Assembly: GCA_964444095.1 (NCBI GenBank)
Contig: CAYUEW010000005.1
Coordinates: forward strand, 1-32,056
Length of the DNA stretch: 32,056 nt
Direction of reading: 5' to 3'
DNA from: JAGLWP01 sp964444095
GTDB taxonomy: Archaea > Nanobdellota > Nanobdellia > Pacearchaeales > GW2011-AR1
In this document: positions 16,380-24,526 of the stretch, piece by piece
How the letters are laid out: every line of letters starts with the position of its first letter
Numbering within the stretch: position 1 is the first letter of the stretch
Notes under the pieces: generated by a model
What the model was told of the DNA's origin: nothing
The model's input: only the letters and a program-made list of their open reading frames with translations
Databases searched by the model: none
Made by a program: the position numbers and the translations under genes

Positions 16380-17663
16380 ATGAAAAAGATTTTTAGTGAT
16401 TATGGAGACAAAGTTGATTCTATTGTCCAAAAACATATGAATATAATCGTGGAAGAAACAAAAAAGATTGTTCCAGACGTTGTTTCTATCTTGGCTGTTG
16501 GGGGTTTAGGAAGAGGAGAAGGGAGTTTTTTATTGGAAAAAAATGGAATCATGCCTTTGAATGATTATGATGTTTATATCATTACTAAAAAAAAGATCCC
16601 TTTTGATTTGTTAAAGAAAGTTTCTGAAAATTCCTCAAAACGAATTTATCAAAAATATAACTTTTCATTTGAAAAAAGTAGTTCTTTGATGGAATTTTAT
16701 ACTGATTTAAGAAATATGACATTAAGAGAATTAAGTAAAGTTGAACCCATGATAAAATATTATGAAATTAGAGAATCCGCAAAGATTATTTATGGGAAGG
16801 ATGTAAGAAAACAAATGCCAAATTTTTCTTTAGAGGATATTCCCTTATCAGATGGATTGAGATTTTTAATGAATCGGATGTCTTTATTAATAGAGTCTTT
16901 CAATGAAAATCCAAATAGTTTTGATATTAAGAAAACTATGTTGTATTATATTGGGAAAAATTATTTGTCTTGTGCAGAAGCCCTGCTTTTGTTAAATAAA
17001 AAGTTTGAATGTAGTTATAAAAAAAGAGCTTCTATTTTGAAACAATGTTTCAAAGAGGATTTTCCAGAATTGTCAAAAAAAGTCCCAAAACTTGTAGCAA
17101 AAGTAAATCAATATACAAACAATAAATTGAGACCTTCGAAAAAGTTTTTTAATAAAGATCCTTTAAAAGAATGGTTAGAGGCGAAGGAAATAATGTATGA
17201 AGTAGCTCAATTTTATATTCACCATGCTTTTGGAATAAATGTAAATAAAGACATTCTTTCAGAAAATATACAAAAATTAAAGAATATTTTTATGAAAGAA
17301 TATATGGAGATTTATATTAAGAGCAAGTATAGAATAAAAGCTCCAAAGATTATGTTATCTTTTCTTTCAAGATTGGGGAAAATGTATATGAATTTTTTAT
17401 ATTTTAAAAGGGAAAATTTGTTGAATAAAAAATATAATTTCAAAATACTTTTTTCACTGGGAGATATTAATCTTAGAATTTATTCTATTTGTTCGTTAGT
17501 TCTTTTTTCATTGGATTCAAATATGAAAATAGATGCTGAAATTTTTAATAAAGCAATAAAAGAGATAAAAAAAATTAAAAAAATTAAAAAAATAAAAGCT
17601 TTTAAAGAACTGTCTAAAGAATACTCGGATCTTTTCCGGATATATCAGTTTTTGAAATCATAA
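16380..17663 (+). CDS. MNT-type nucleotidyltransferase-like protein
   Basis: A 427-residue protein whose N-terminus matches the polymerase-beta/MNT nucleotidyltransferase fold: ILAVGGLGRGEGSF (37-50) followed by NDYDVYIIT with Asp62 and Asp64. The G-G-x-G-R-G-E plus DxD combination is what binds NTP and metal in that superfamily. The remaining 350 residues are mostly helical, Lys-rich and unassigned. They contain a potential helical-bundle domain (about 160-290) and end in a run of IKK repeats. Members attach nucleotides to antibiotics, proteins or tRNA, or have lost activity. Placed between an SDR enzyme and an AP-superfamily phosphodiesterase, it may add a nucleotide or phospho-group that the neighbour removes or transfers; that is speculation. 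It is 11 bases from the previous gene. Confidence 0.7.
   Translation: MKKIFSDYGDKVDSIVQKHMNIIVEETKKIVPDVVSILAVGGLGRGEGSFLLEKNGIMPLNDYDVYIITKKKIPFDLLKKVSENSSKRIYQKYNFSFEKSSSLMEFYTDLRNMTLRELSKVEPMIKYYEIRESAKIIYGKDVRKQMPNFSLEDIPLSDGLRFLMNRMSLLIESFNENPNSFDIKKTMLYYIGKNYLSCAEALLLLNKKFECSYKKRASILKQCFKEDFPELSKKVPKLVAKVNQYTNNKLRPSKKFFNKDPLKEWLEAKEIMYEVAQFYIHHAFGINVNKDILSENIQKLKNIFMKEYMEIYIKSKYRIKAPKIMLSFLSRLGKMYMNFLYFKRENLLNKKYNFKILFSLGDINLRIYSICSLVLFSLDSNMKIDAEIFNKAIKEIKKIKKIKKIKAFKELSKEYSDLFRIYQFLKS
17563..17598 (+). repeat. Short tandem repeat (about 9-bp unit, AAAAAAATT-like)
   Basis: A-rich tandem units encode an Ile-Lys-Lys repeat (KIKKIKKIKK) close to the C-terminus of the nucleotidyltransferase-like protein. 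The unit length is a multiple of three, so copy-number change would keep the frame. It probably forms a basic amphipathic helix. Confidence 0.6.
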
Positions 17664-17678
17664 AGTGAATTTTTGAAG

Positions 17679-18836
17679 ATGGCCAAAACAATTGTTATCA
17701 TGCTTGATGCATTCAGAAAAGATTATTTTAGCGAAGAGAATACGCCTTTTATGTTTGGTTTAACAAAAAAATATGGATTGGGGAGATTACAAGAACCATT
17801 TGGTTTTAAAACTGCTGTTGGTTTTTTTACTGGATTGAAACCAAAAAGTCTTAACCAATTTACTTATTATGGATATAATGGGAAGGTAAACAAATTTCCA
17901 TTCAATCTTTTATTAAAATTTTTACCTGGAAAATTAAAATTCTATTTTATTAATTTATTCAATTTTATGATTGGAAATGAAATGTTTCTCCCCCCAATTA
18001 GTATAAATTATTTTAAATATTTCGATACAATTCAAAAAAAACATTTTTATAAAAAGAGGTCTGTTCCTGCAGAAACAATCTTTGATATTTTTAGAAGAAA
18101 AAAAGTAAAATATTTATTTTATGATTTTCCTTTAATTATAAAAAATGATAAATCCGGACTACATTGCACCCTAAAGAATAATGATGAAACAAGAGTTAAA
18201 AAATTCATAAAATTAATGAAGAAAGATTATGGTTTTTACTATTTACATTTATCAGATATTGATGCGGTAGGCCATCATCTCGGGACAAATTCAAAAGAAA
18301 TATCGAAATCGTTAAAAAAAGAAGATAATTTGGTAAAAAAAATTTTATCTAGTTTTGATTTAGAAAAAGATAATGTTCTTCTGTGGTCTGATCATGGAAT
18401 GGTGGAGGTAAAGAATAAATTCGATTTAAAATCTAATCTTCCTAAATTCGGAGAGGGTTATATCTATTTTTTAGATTCTACTATGGCGAGATTTTGGTTT
18501 TTTGATGAGAAAAAGAAAAAAGAAGTTTTATCTATTTTGAAAAAGGAAAAAAGAGGAAGAATTTTATCTGATAAAGAGAAAAAAAGATTGGGAATAGATT
18601 TTAAGAATAATTTTTATGGTGATGAAATTTTTTTACTAAATTCTGGGAATATAATTTCTCCTTGTTTTTTTCATAAAGAAGATTTAAAAGGAATGCACGG
18701 ATATGATTTGGCAGATAAAAATGAGCTTGCTATTTTTATTACAAATAGATTTTTTAAGAAGAATGCAAAAACAGAAGATTTATTTGAAGCAACTGTTAAT
18801 ATGGTGGGATTGAAAACAACTAAAGATAAAAAATAA
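17679..18836 (+). CDS. Alkaline-phosphatase-superfamily phosphodiesterase
   Basis: A 385-residue protein of the type I phosphodiesterase/nucleotide pyrophosphatase branch. Metal-binding positions can be read as Asp10 (IVIMLDAFRKDYF), Asp195 with His199 (DIDAVGHHLG), Asp238-His239 (WSDHGM) and the His of GMHGYD near the C-terminus. The nucleophile segment FGFKTAVGFFTGLKP is three residues shorter than usual; Thr45 is the likely nucleophile, which keeps the assignment on the phospho-ester side. There is no signal peptide, so it is probably cytoplasmic or leaves by an unusual route. It closes the six-gene operon. The ATG at 17679 is preferred to an in-frame TTG at 17673. Its stop faces the ALG5-like gene 18 bases away. 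Confidence 0.82.
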   Translation: MAKTIVIMLDAFRKDYFSEENTPFMFGLTKKYGLGRLQEPFGFKTAVGFFTGLKPKSLNQFTYYGYNGKVNKFPFNLLLKFLPGKLKFYFINLFNFMIGNEMFLPPISINYFKYFDTIQKKHFYKKRSVPAETIFDIFRRKKVKYLFYDFPLIIKNDKSGLHCTLKNNDETRVKKFIKLMKKDYGFYYLHLSDIDAVGHHLGTNSKEISKSLKKEDNLVKKILSSFDLEKDNVLLWSDHGMVEVKNKFDLKSNLPKFGEGYIYFLDSTMARFWFFDEKKKKEVLSILKKEKRGRILSDKEKKRLGIDFKNNFYGDEIFLLNSGNIISPCFFHKEDLKGMHGYDLADKNELAIFITNRFFKKNAKTEDLFEATVNMVGLKTTKDKK

Positions 18837-18854
18837 ATTTATGCAGGATAAGGT

Positions 18855-19634
18855 TTAATAGATTTTCCAATCTTTTGGAATTTTCCTATAAAATCGAATA
18901 ATAAATTTAAATGGTGAATGAGATAATCTTAATCTTATTGAAGAAGCAAACATTCTCATGGGTGTTTTTATTAAATTTATTTTAGACCCTTTTTCATCAT
19001 GCCAAACTGTGGGGATAGACTTTATTTTTGCATTATACTCTTTTCTCAAACAATACAGGAGCGCTATATCAAATCCCCAACTATTGGTAATTAATTTTTT
19101 ATAAATTTGTTCTATTGCATCTCTTGTAAATAACTTAGCTCCGCATTGGGTATCTTTAAACGGAATGAGAAAGAGTGTCCTTACAAGAATGTTGTATCCT
19201 CTACTTACAAATCTTCTAATTAAATTCTGTTTTGGAGTTATAATGCTCTTTTCATGCCATCTGTTCGCGATAATTCCATCATAACCCTTAAGGTTTTTTA
19301 CTAAATCATAAAATGCGTTTGGAGGCGTAGACATATCCGCATCAACAAAGCCGATTAATTCATTCTTTCTTTTTAATGCATCTTCAAACCCCTTCTTTAT
19401 TGCAAATCCCTTACCCCCTTCTTTGAAATTAAGGTGCCTTATTTCTTCATATTTTTTTTGAAATTTTTTGGTCACTTCTTCTGTTTTATCTTTTGTGTTG
19501 TTTATGACTACCAAAAGTTCAAAATGGTTTATTTCTCCCTTTTTTTTAAGATTTTTAAAGAATTCGCCATAATTTCCTAAGATTTTTCCAATTCTTTTTT
19601 CTTCATTGTAAGCAGGAATAATGATCGAAACCAT
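18855..19634 (-). CDS. Dolichyl-phosphate glycosyltransferase (ALG5-like GT2)
   Basis: A 259-residue GT2 enzyme: SIIIPAYNEEKRIGKIL, a KGFAIKKGFEDAL segment, the DXD motif Asp98-Ala-Asp100 in GFVDADMSTPP, and DTQCGAKLFTRDA with WGFDIALL and a TVWHDEKGSK strand. The wording DADMSTPP, DTQCGAKLF and W.FD is that of ALG5/DPM1-like enzymes that make dolichyl-phosphate-glucose or a similar lipid-linked sugar from a nucleotide sugar at the cytoplasmic face. It lacks the extra C-terminal membrane domain of some DPM synthases. The lipid-linked sugar could feed the GT-C enzyme encoded at 10064. It follows the ALG7-like gene after 65 bases and may have its own TATA-like box. Confidence 0.88.
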   Translation of the reverse strand: MVSIIIPAYNEEKRIGKILGNYGEFFKNLKKKGEINHFELLVVINNTKDKTEEVTKKFQKKYEEIRHLNFKEGGKGFAIKKGFEDALKRKNELIGFVDADMSTPPNAFYDLVKNLKGYDGIIANRWHEKSIITPKQNLIRRFVSRGYNILVRTLFLIPFKDTQCGAKLFTRDAIEQIYKKLITNSWGFDIALLYCLRKEYNAKIKSIPTVWHDEKGSKINLIKTPMRMFASSIRLRLSHSPFKFIIRFYRKIPKDWKIY

Positions 19635-19653
19635 ATAATTATTCTTTCTTTGG

Positions 19654-19662
19654 AATTAAAAG
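19654..19662 (-). promoter_or_regulatory. Possible TATA-like box for the ALG5-like gene
   Basis: On the minus strand this reads CTTTTAATT, 20-28 bases before the ATG at 19634, the same spacing as at the other starts. The gene may also be read through from STT3 and AglH. Confidence 0.4.
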
Positions 19663-19699
19663 ATTAATTATTCTACAAGATATATATCCTAAAGTTTCT

Positions 19700-20686
19700 T
19701 TATAAGAATAATATCATCCCCAAGAGGATGATGAATATTTGAAAAGCATTAATAAGATATACGACATCTTTCTCATAAACTTTCTTCTTAAATTTCTTTA
19801 AAACAAAAAGGGATAAATGAGTTAAGCTGTAAATCTTTTTATATCTTAATTCTAAACTTCCGTCTTCGTTTGGAACTCCGAAATTGTGAATATTGCTTAC
19901 CCCTCCCCGGATTTTTAAAATTGTTTCTAAGATATAAGGAATAAAAAAGAAAACAGCAATTGTTTCTATCCCCCCAAGAATTGCAATAACAGCAATTAAT
20001 GCACCCACCGCATAAGTCATTACATCTCCAGGGAAAGCCTTTGCAGGAGATTTATTGAACAAATAAAAACTGACTAAGGAAGCAACCATACACAATCCAA
20101 TAATACTTATCCATTTGTTTCCCATAAAAAAGGTTATTCCAGATAAAGCCGCTAAGATAAGGATTCCTTGGCTGGCTTCTAATCCATTGTAACCTGCAAG
20201 GAAATTAAATGTTGCAGAAGCTCCTACAATCCCCAAGGGGATGAGGACTAAAGGATAAATAAGTCCTAGTCCGGATTCTAGTAAACTGGATGCCCCTGCG
20301 TTTATAACAATTAATGGAATCGAAGCAAAAACTAGAAGGATTAATCTTGATCGTTGAGATAAACCCCCCCTTCTCCATCCAAATAAATCATCCATAAAAC
20401 CAATAAAAGCAATTATTAAAACAACGCTAATTGATGCAAATATCTCTATTAAATTATCTGTTGATTTAAAATAAAATGTTTTTAATGCAATATAACTTAA
20501 TATTCCCAAGACAAATCCTAAGAACACAGGAACTCCTCCAGAACCAGCAACATTCTTTGGACTATTCCATTTATTTATATCTTCCCATACAAGCCCAATC
20601 TCTTTTGTCTTCCTTATCCAGGCAGGAAGAGAAAAAAGCGTGACGAATAAACTTAACAAGAGGGGGAGTATCAATATTGAAATCAT
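19700..20686 (-). CDS. aglH: Polyprenyl-phosphate GlcNAc-1-phosphate transferase (ALG7/AglH-like)
   Basis: A 328-residue membrane protein with about ten hydrophobic segments. It is of the GPT/MraY family that moves a sugar-1-phosphate from a UDP-sugar to dolichyl phosphate, the first step of lipid-linked oligosaccharide synthesis. Diagnostic motifs are IGFMDDLFGW (catalytic Asp99-Asp100), FNFLAGYNGLEA (161-171, equivalent to the eukaryotic NxLAGINGLE segment), AFPGDVMTYAVGA (metal-binding Asp221) and the loop IRGGVSNIHNFG. The wording is nearer eukaryotic ALG7 and archaeal AglH than bacterial MraY or WecA. The start immediately follows the STT3 stop, so the first and last enzymes of N-glycosylation are translationally coupled. 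A C7 run lies at 20364-20370. The gene symbol is by family; the transferred sugar is not certain. Confidence 0.87.
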   Translation of the reverse strand: MISILILPLLLSLFVTLFSLPAWIRKTKEIGLVWEDINKWNSPKNVAGSGGVPVFLGFVLGILSYIALKTFYFKSTDNLIEIFASISVVLIIAFIGFMDDLFGWRRGGLSQRSRLILLVFASIPLIVINAGASSLLESGLGLIYPLVLIPLGIVGASATFNFLAGYNGLEASQGILILAALSGITFFMGNKWISIIGLCMVASLVSFYLFNKSPAKAFPGDVMTYAVGALIAVIAILGGIETIAVFFFIPYILETILKIRGGVSNIHNFGVPNEDGSLELRYKKIYSLTHLSLFVLKKFKKKVYEKDVVYLINAFQIFIILLGMILFL

Positions 20687-23563
20687 TTAATATTCCTCTG
20701 GATTTGCTATCTGTAATTCTGCAGGATAGTCTGTAACTAAATAATCTGGATTAGATTTAATATCTGAAGGATAGGTAATTTCCCAAATCTTAATCGGTCC
20801 TTGTAATCCATTATAATAGACAAATTCTCCGATTTCTCCTACCTGATTTTTTAAATCTTGAATGAGGAGATTGCTTTCAACATGTGCTACATTGAAATAA
20901 TTCGAGTCTTGATTGAATAAGTATAATCTGACTAATTGGGAATTAATTGTTCTTGGGCTAAGATACATTGCTGCTCCAAGATTGTTTAAACTAATTGTTC
21001 CATCTGAAACAGAGTTTAACTTGGGAAATAAGAATACCCCTGCATCAAGTCCAGAACCAAAGTCATGTAATTGGCCATTTAGATAAACATATCTTAATGC
21101 TTCTGTATATTGCTTTCCGTTATAAACAAAGATGACATTTGCTTGAAGGATTTCTTTCCCTTTCATTTCTAAAATAATTGCTCCAATTCCTGCGTTTTTT
21201 CTTGGGAGTAATATCTCTTTACCATCTACTTCTAAAAGGATATCTTCATCAATTATTGTTCCTCCTGTATACACATATGAAGTTGCTTCTGCGCTTTCTT
21301 GTGTTTGTGCTTCATCCATAAGGAAAGTAGAAATCCAAGAGTATTGGTCATAATTCTCGTCAGAACCAATGCTAGAAAATGCAGTATATTTTCCAATATC
21401 TGTTGAATCAATTAAGAGATGGGTAGCATTATGAGTATAAAGAAATTCTAGGGCAGTTTGTTCACTTGTACCTGTAAGCACGAGTCTTCCCATGAAATGA
21501 TTCCAATATGCGATAGCATTTCCTCCATCGAGGATTGTTGCTCTTTCTCCAATAGACTGAAGCCAATAACCATAATCCCACCAATGAGCAAAAACTGCTG
21601 TTGTCGGAGTGTTTTCTCTTACCCAAGACATAGCGTTTTGCCATTGCCATTGATATGAACCTGGAGCAAAATTTTCTGCTATCGCTAGGTCTTGATTATA
21701 ATAAACCCAAAAAGTAAAAAGAGAAGCGATTAAAATTAATAACATAACAACTCCAATAAAAAATCTTTTTGTATCTTCTCCTTTTTTAAAATAATTTTTA
21801 CAACCCATTACTACTAAGAAACCAATAGCAATCGGACTCACAGCACCAAGAACCATAATTAATCTTATCGCACCTCTTGCACCTATAATAGCCATTGTAA
21901 AAACAATAAAATAAAGGATGTATGAAAATTCAAATTCCTTAAAGACATGGAGGTCTTCTTTCTTGTGTCGTTGATAATAAAAGTAAACGAAGGTGGCTAA
22001 GAAAAAAATCATTCCTCCAAAATAAACCAAAAAGCTTAATCCATTATTTCCATCAAGAATAGCCCCAGAAGAATACTTGCTAAAGATTAAACCCAATAGA
22101 AAAAGAATGTAACTAAAAGTTAGAATGCTTTTTTCTTTTTTTGATAGAGAATAAATCATATGATTAAAAAGGAAAACAGAACCAACAAAGAATAGCCAAA
22201 AGAATAATGGAATTCCCCATTGAATTGGTCCAAACTCATTTTTCCAATCATTTGCAAAATAAGGTTGTTTATTTTCTGCCACGGTTGCACCAAATCTTCC
22301 CACATTCAATGGATGGACTGTTTCACTAATGAAACTTGTAACTTTTTCTGGAATAAAAGATGTTCCAAAAAATATTGTAGATAGAATTGCTAAAAGGATT
22401 ATTGCAATTAAAAGAGAAATAAATCTTTCTGGAATTTTTCTTTTTATTTTTTCAGGAATTTTAATGAATTTCTTTTTGAAAATTAGGAGATCTATTAAAA
22501 GTATAAAAAATGCTAAGAAAACTAATCCCGTCGAAGTGGAAGTTAACAAGCTTTTAATGCTATATCTCAAGGATAAAGGAATCATAAGAAGAGCAAAACT
22601 GAGTATCCAAACTCCAAAAGCATAAAACTTTTGGATATCTATCTTCCCAAGTAAGAAGCTGAATATTACTGCTACAGCAATAGTAATAAAAATGTAACCT
22701 ACACCCCCCCAGATTAAACCCATTCCAGCAGTCATAATTCCTGCTAATATCCCAAATATAATGGCTTTCTTTAATTTCGTGGAGGTAAATGCTTCTAAGA
22801 AGAAATAAAATGCCATAAACATAAAAAAGAAAGCTGCAGATTCTTTTTCAGGAATTCCAGCGATTGTTCTTGGTAAGAGGGAGGGGATAATAACAAAAAA
22901 AGCTGTGGAGATTAATGCGATTATGTTCTTTATATTTTTATTTTGTTTGTAGAAGATTTTTCTAGCGAAAAGAAAAAATGCAATCGTAGTAAGAGCGAAC
23001 ATAATTACTGGGAAGATTATTGCAGAATAAGTAACTGTTATATTTTTAGAAAAGAAACTTAAAAAATTGTGCAACCAAGCTATCATGTAAGGCAATAGCC
23101 TCATTTCTACAGCAGTGTTGATTGGCCTACATTGAGTTCCTGTGCAAATATCTGCGAGAGGAACAGACCGCATTGTATCAAACAAGAAAAGTTTCCCATT
23201 TTCTACTATGTATTTTGCCCAACGTAAGAACAAGAAAGGATCTAAATCTGGTCCAAGAGTCCAAGTACCGGTTGTTATATCTTTTAATTTTGGGATATTT
23301 CGTGTTCTTATATAAACCCCAATAAAAACAATAAATGAGAGAACTAAATAATAAATCCAATCTCTTTTCTTTTTTAAGAATCCAAGAACCTTTTCTTTTC
23401 TTTCTGTGAGTTCATCTCTTGTAAAGGGGATTTTCTCAACGCTTTTTGCAATGTCTTCTTCTTTTCTGGCAATAATTGGTGTCACCACTTTCTCTGGTTC
23501 AGGGGTGGTCCTTTCAATTTCTTTGCTAATGTCTTCAGTATGCTCTTTTTGATTATCTTCCAT
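20687..23563 (-). CDS. aglB: Oligosaccharyltransferase, STT3/AglB family
   Basis: A 958-residue GT-C enzyme that transfers lipid-linked oligosaccharide to Asn of N-X-S/T sequons on the outer face of the membrane. A Glu/Lys-rich cytoplasmic tail (about 1-60) is followed by about thirteen membrane helices. The first external loop has the acidic GPDLDPFLFLRWAK motif. The soluble domain carries the invariant WWDYG (Trp661-Gly665, in FAHWWDYGYWLQS), with DIGKYTAF some 60 residues later fitting the DK-type motif. The soluble domain extends about 300 residues, as in AglB-L proteins. I start at the ATG at 23563; an in-frame TTG at 23572 is less likely. Neighbours ALG7-like and ALG5-like complete the core pathway. 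A C7 run (22704-22710) lies in a membrane segment. Confidence 0.95.
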   Translation of the reverse strand: MEDNQKEHTEDISKEIERTTPEPEKVVTPIIARKEEDIAKSVEKIPFTRDELTERKEKVLGFLKKKRDWIYYLVLSFIVFIGVYIRTRNIPKLKDITTGTWTLGPDLDPFLFLRWAKYIVENGKLFLFDTMRSVPLADICTGTQCRPINTAVEMRLLPYMIAWLHNFLSFFSKNITVTYSAIIFPVIMFALTTIAFFLFARKIFYKQNKNIKNIIALISTAFFVIIPSLLPRTIAGIPEKESAAFFFMFMAFYFFLEAFTSTKLKKAIIFGILAGIMTAGMGLIWGGVGYIFITIAVAVIFSFLLGKIDIQKFYAFGVWILSFALLMIPLSLRYSIKSLLTSTSTGLVFLAFFILLIDLLIFKKKFIKIPEKIKRKIPERFISLLIAIILLAILSTIFFGTSFIPEKVTSFISETVHPLNVGRFGATVAENKQPYFANDWKNEFGPIQWGIPLFFWLFFVGSVFLFNHMIYSLSKKEKSILTFSYILFLLGLIFSKYSSGAILDGNNGLSFLVYFGGMIFFLATFVYFYYQRHKKEDLHVFKEFEFSYILYFIVFTMAIIGARGAIRLIMVLGAVSPIAIGFLVVMGCKNYFKKGEDTKRFFIGVVMLLILIASLFTFWVYYNQDLAIAENFAPGSYQWQWQNAMSWVRENTPTTAVFAHWWDYGYWLQSIGERATILDGGNAIAYWNHFMGRLVLTGTSEQTALEFLYTHNATHLLIDSTDIGKYTAFSSIGSDENYDQYSWISTFLMDEAQTQESAEATSYVYTGGTIIDEDILLEVDGKEILLPRKNAGIGAIILEMKGKEILQANVIFVYNGKQYTEALRYVYLNGQLHDFGSGLDAGVFLFPKLNSVSDGTISLNNLGAAMYLSPRTINSQLVRLYLFNQDSNYFNVAHVESNLLIQDLKNQVGEIGEFVYYNGLQGPIKIWEITYPSDIKSNPDYLVTDYPAELQIANPEEY

Positions 23564-23586
23564 AAAATACAACCTTGTAAAAGGGA

Positions 23587-23595
23587 GATATAATT
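23587..23595 (-). promoter_or_regulatory. Possible TATA-like box for aglB
   Basis: On the minus strand AATTATATC lies 24-32 bases before the ATG at 23563. A second AT box (TTTAAATA, near 23599-23606) is farther away, so assignment is tentative. Confidence 0.35.
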
Positions 23596-23615
23596 CTTAT
23601 TTAAATATTTCTTTA

Positions 23616-24476
23616 CTATGCGAAGAGTAGGGGAGTTAGGTATACTTCCATTATTGCAGCAACAATAAGAATAATGATAGATAAGAAAAGTAACAAGACC
23701 ACATTTCCAATTACTCTTAAGAATCTTTTGTCCTTAAATCCGTGTCTTACAACTCCAATCCCAAAAATCCCTCCTGCTAAGGCAGTTATAAAATATGCAG
23801 CGATTTCTGGAAAACCATGAATCATGTATCTTGCAATCCCTAGGGGAACTTCTGATATTTGATATCTTGTAAAAACTCCCACTGCTGCAGAAATTACACT
23901 TGCGTTCCATGCCAAGACAAAGATAGCTCCTGCCCCAAAGATTAAAGAAAAGATGAGCGTGAAAATCATGACGTAAATGTTATTTTCTAAAATTGATAGT
24001 AATCTAAGACCTTTTGTAGCTGCACCAGTTGGGGCTACGACACTTCCGAAGATGTTTTGTGAAACACAATCTTCAATACTCCCAGGACTATTAATACTAC
24101 AATAGGTTTCTAATTGTGCGTTAAACAAATTCGCGTTTCCCAATAAAATTCCTCCTACAGAAAAAGCAACAATAAAACCTAAGAAAAGCCACATGAATGC
24201 ATAAATTGCATCTTTATGAACTCTCCAAACACTTTTAATTCCTTCAACTTCTTCATCTTGTTTTTCCTCTGCTTTAATTATAAAATACATAAAAGGTAGA
24301 GAAAACATAACGCAAAAAGTTACTACAATCATTCCAGAGAATTTGGATAAAACCACGTCCCCTGAAAAAAACCATTGAACTAATAAAAGTGAAAGAGATG
24401 CGTAAATAAGGCCGATAAAGAACATTTTCCAAGGCCCCTTCTCAACTCTTTTTGGATTAATTAAAGATTCTAACAT
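23616..24476 (-). CDS. SpoIIM/DUF95-family integral membrane protein
   Basis: A 286-residue protein with about six or seven hydrophobic segments. LINPKRVEKGPWKMFFIGL at the N-terminus and the C-terminal half (NNIYVMIFTLIFSLIFGAGA, then GIARYMIHGFPEIAAYFITA) match the stage II sporulation protein M family, widespread in archaea that do not sporulate. The H-G-x-x-E (HGFPE) segment inside a membrane helix is the family hallmark. An external loop has cysteines at CSINSPGSIEDC that could form a disulfide. The archaeal function is not established. It lies just upstream of aglB on the same strand and shares a tiny divergent promoter region with the eIF2B-like gene. Confidence 0.85.
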   Translation of the reverse strand: MLESLINPKRVEKGPWKMFFIGLIYASLSLLLVQWFFSGDVVLSKFSGMIVVTFCVMFSLPFMYFIIKAEEKQDEEVEGIKSVWRVHKDAIYAFMWLFLGFIVAFSVGGILLGNANLFNAQLETYCSINSPGSIEDCVSQNIFGSVVAPTGAATKGLRLLSILENNIYVMIFTLIFSLIFGAGAIFVLAWNASVISAAVGVFTRYQISEVPLGIARYMIHGFPEIAAYFITALAGGIFGIGVVRHGFKDKRFLRVIGNVVLLLFLSIIILIVAAIMEVYLTPLLFA

Positions 24477-24496
24477 ATTATATTAAGAAAAAGAGG

Positions 24497-24507
24497 TTTT
24501 TTAAATC
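24497..24507. promoter_or_regulatory. Shared bidirectional TATA-like element
   Basis: TTTTTTAAATC lies midway in the 50-base gap between divergent ATGs at 24476 and 24527. It is 20-30 bases from the plus-strand start and 21-31 bases from the minus-strand start (read there as GATTTAAAAAA). The core TTTAAA is palindromic, so one element may serve both leaderless genes. Confidence 0.5.
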
Positions 24508-24526
24508 TTAACAACTTTTTCTATTT

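Noticed and set aside
17563..17598. CRISPR-like or regulatory repeat
   Set aside because: It is a short A-rich tandem repeat inside an intact coding frame with no spacers; it simply encodes an Ile-Lys-Lys run.
22329..22625. Plus-strand open frame of 98 codons inside the STT3 gene
   Set aside because: It is antisense to well-conserved membrane segments of STT3, with no promoter box and no recognisable domain.
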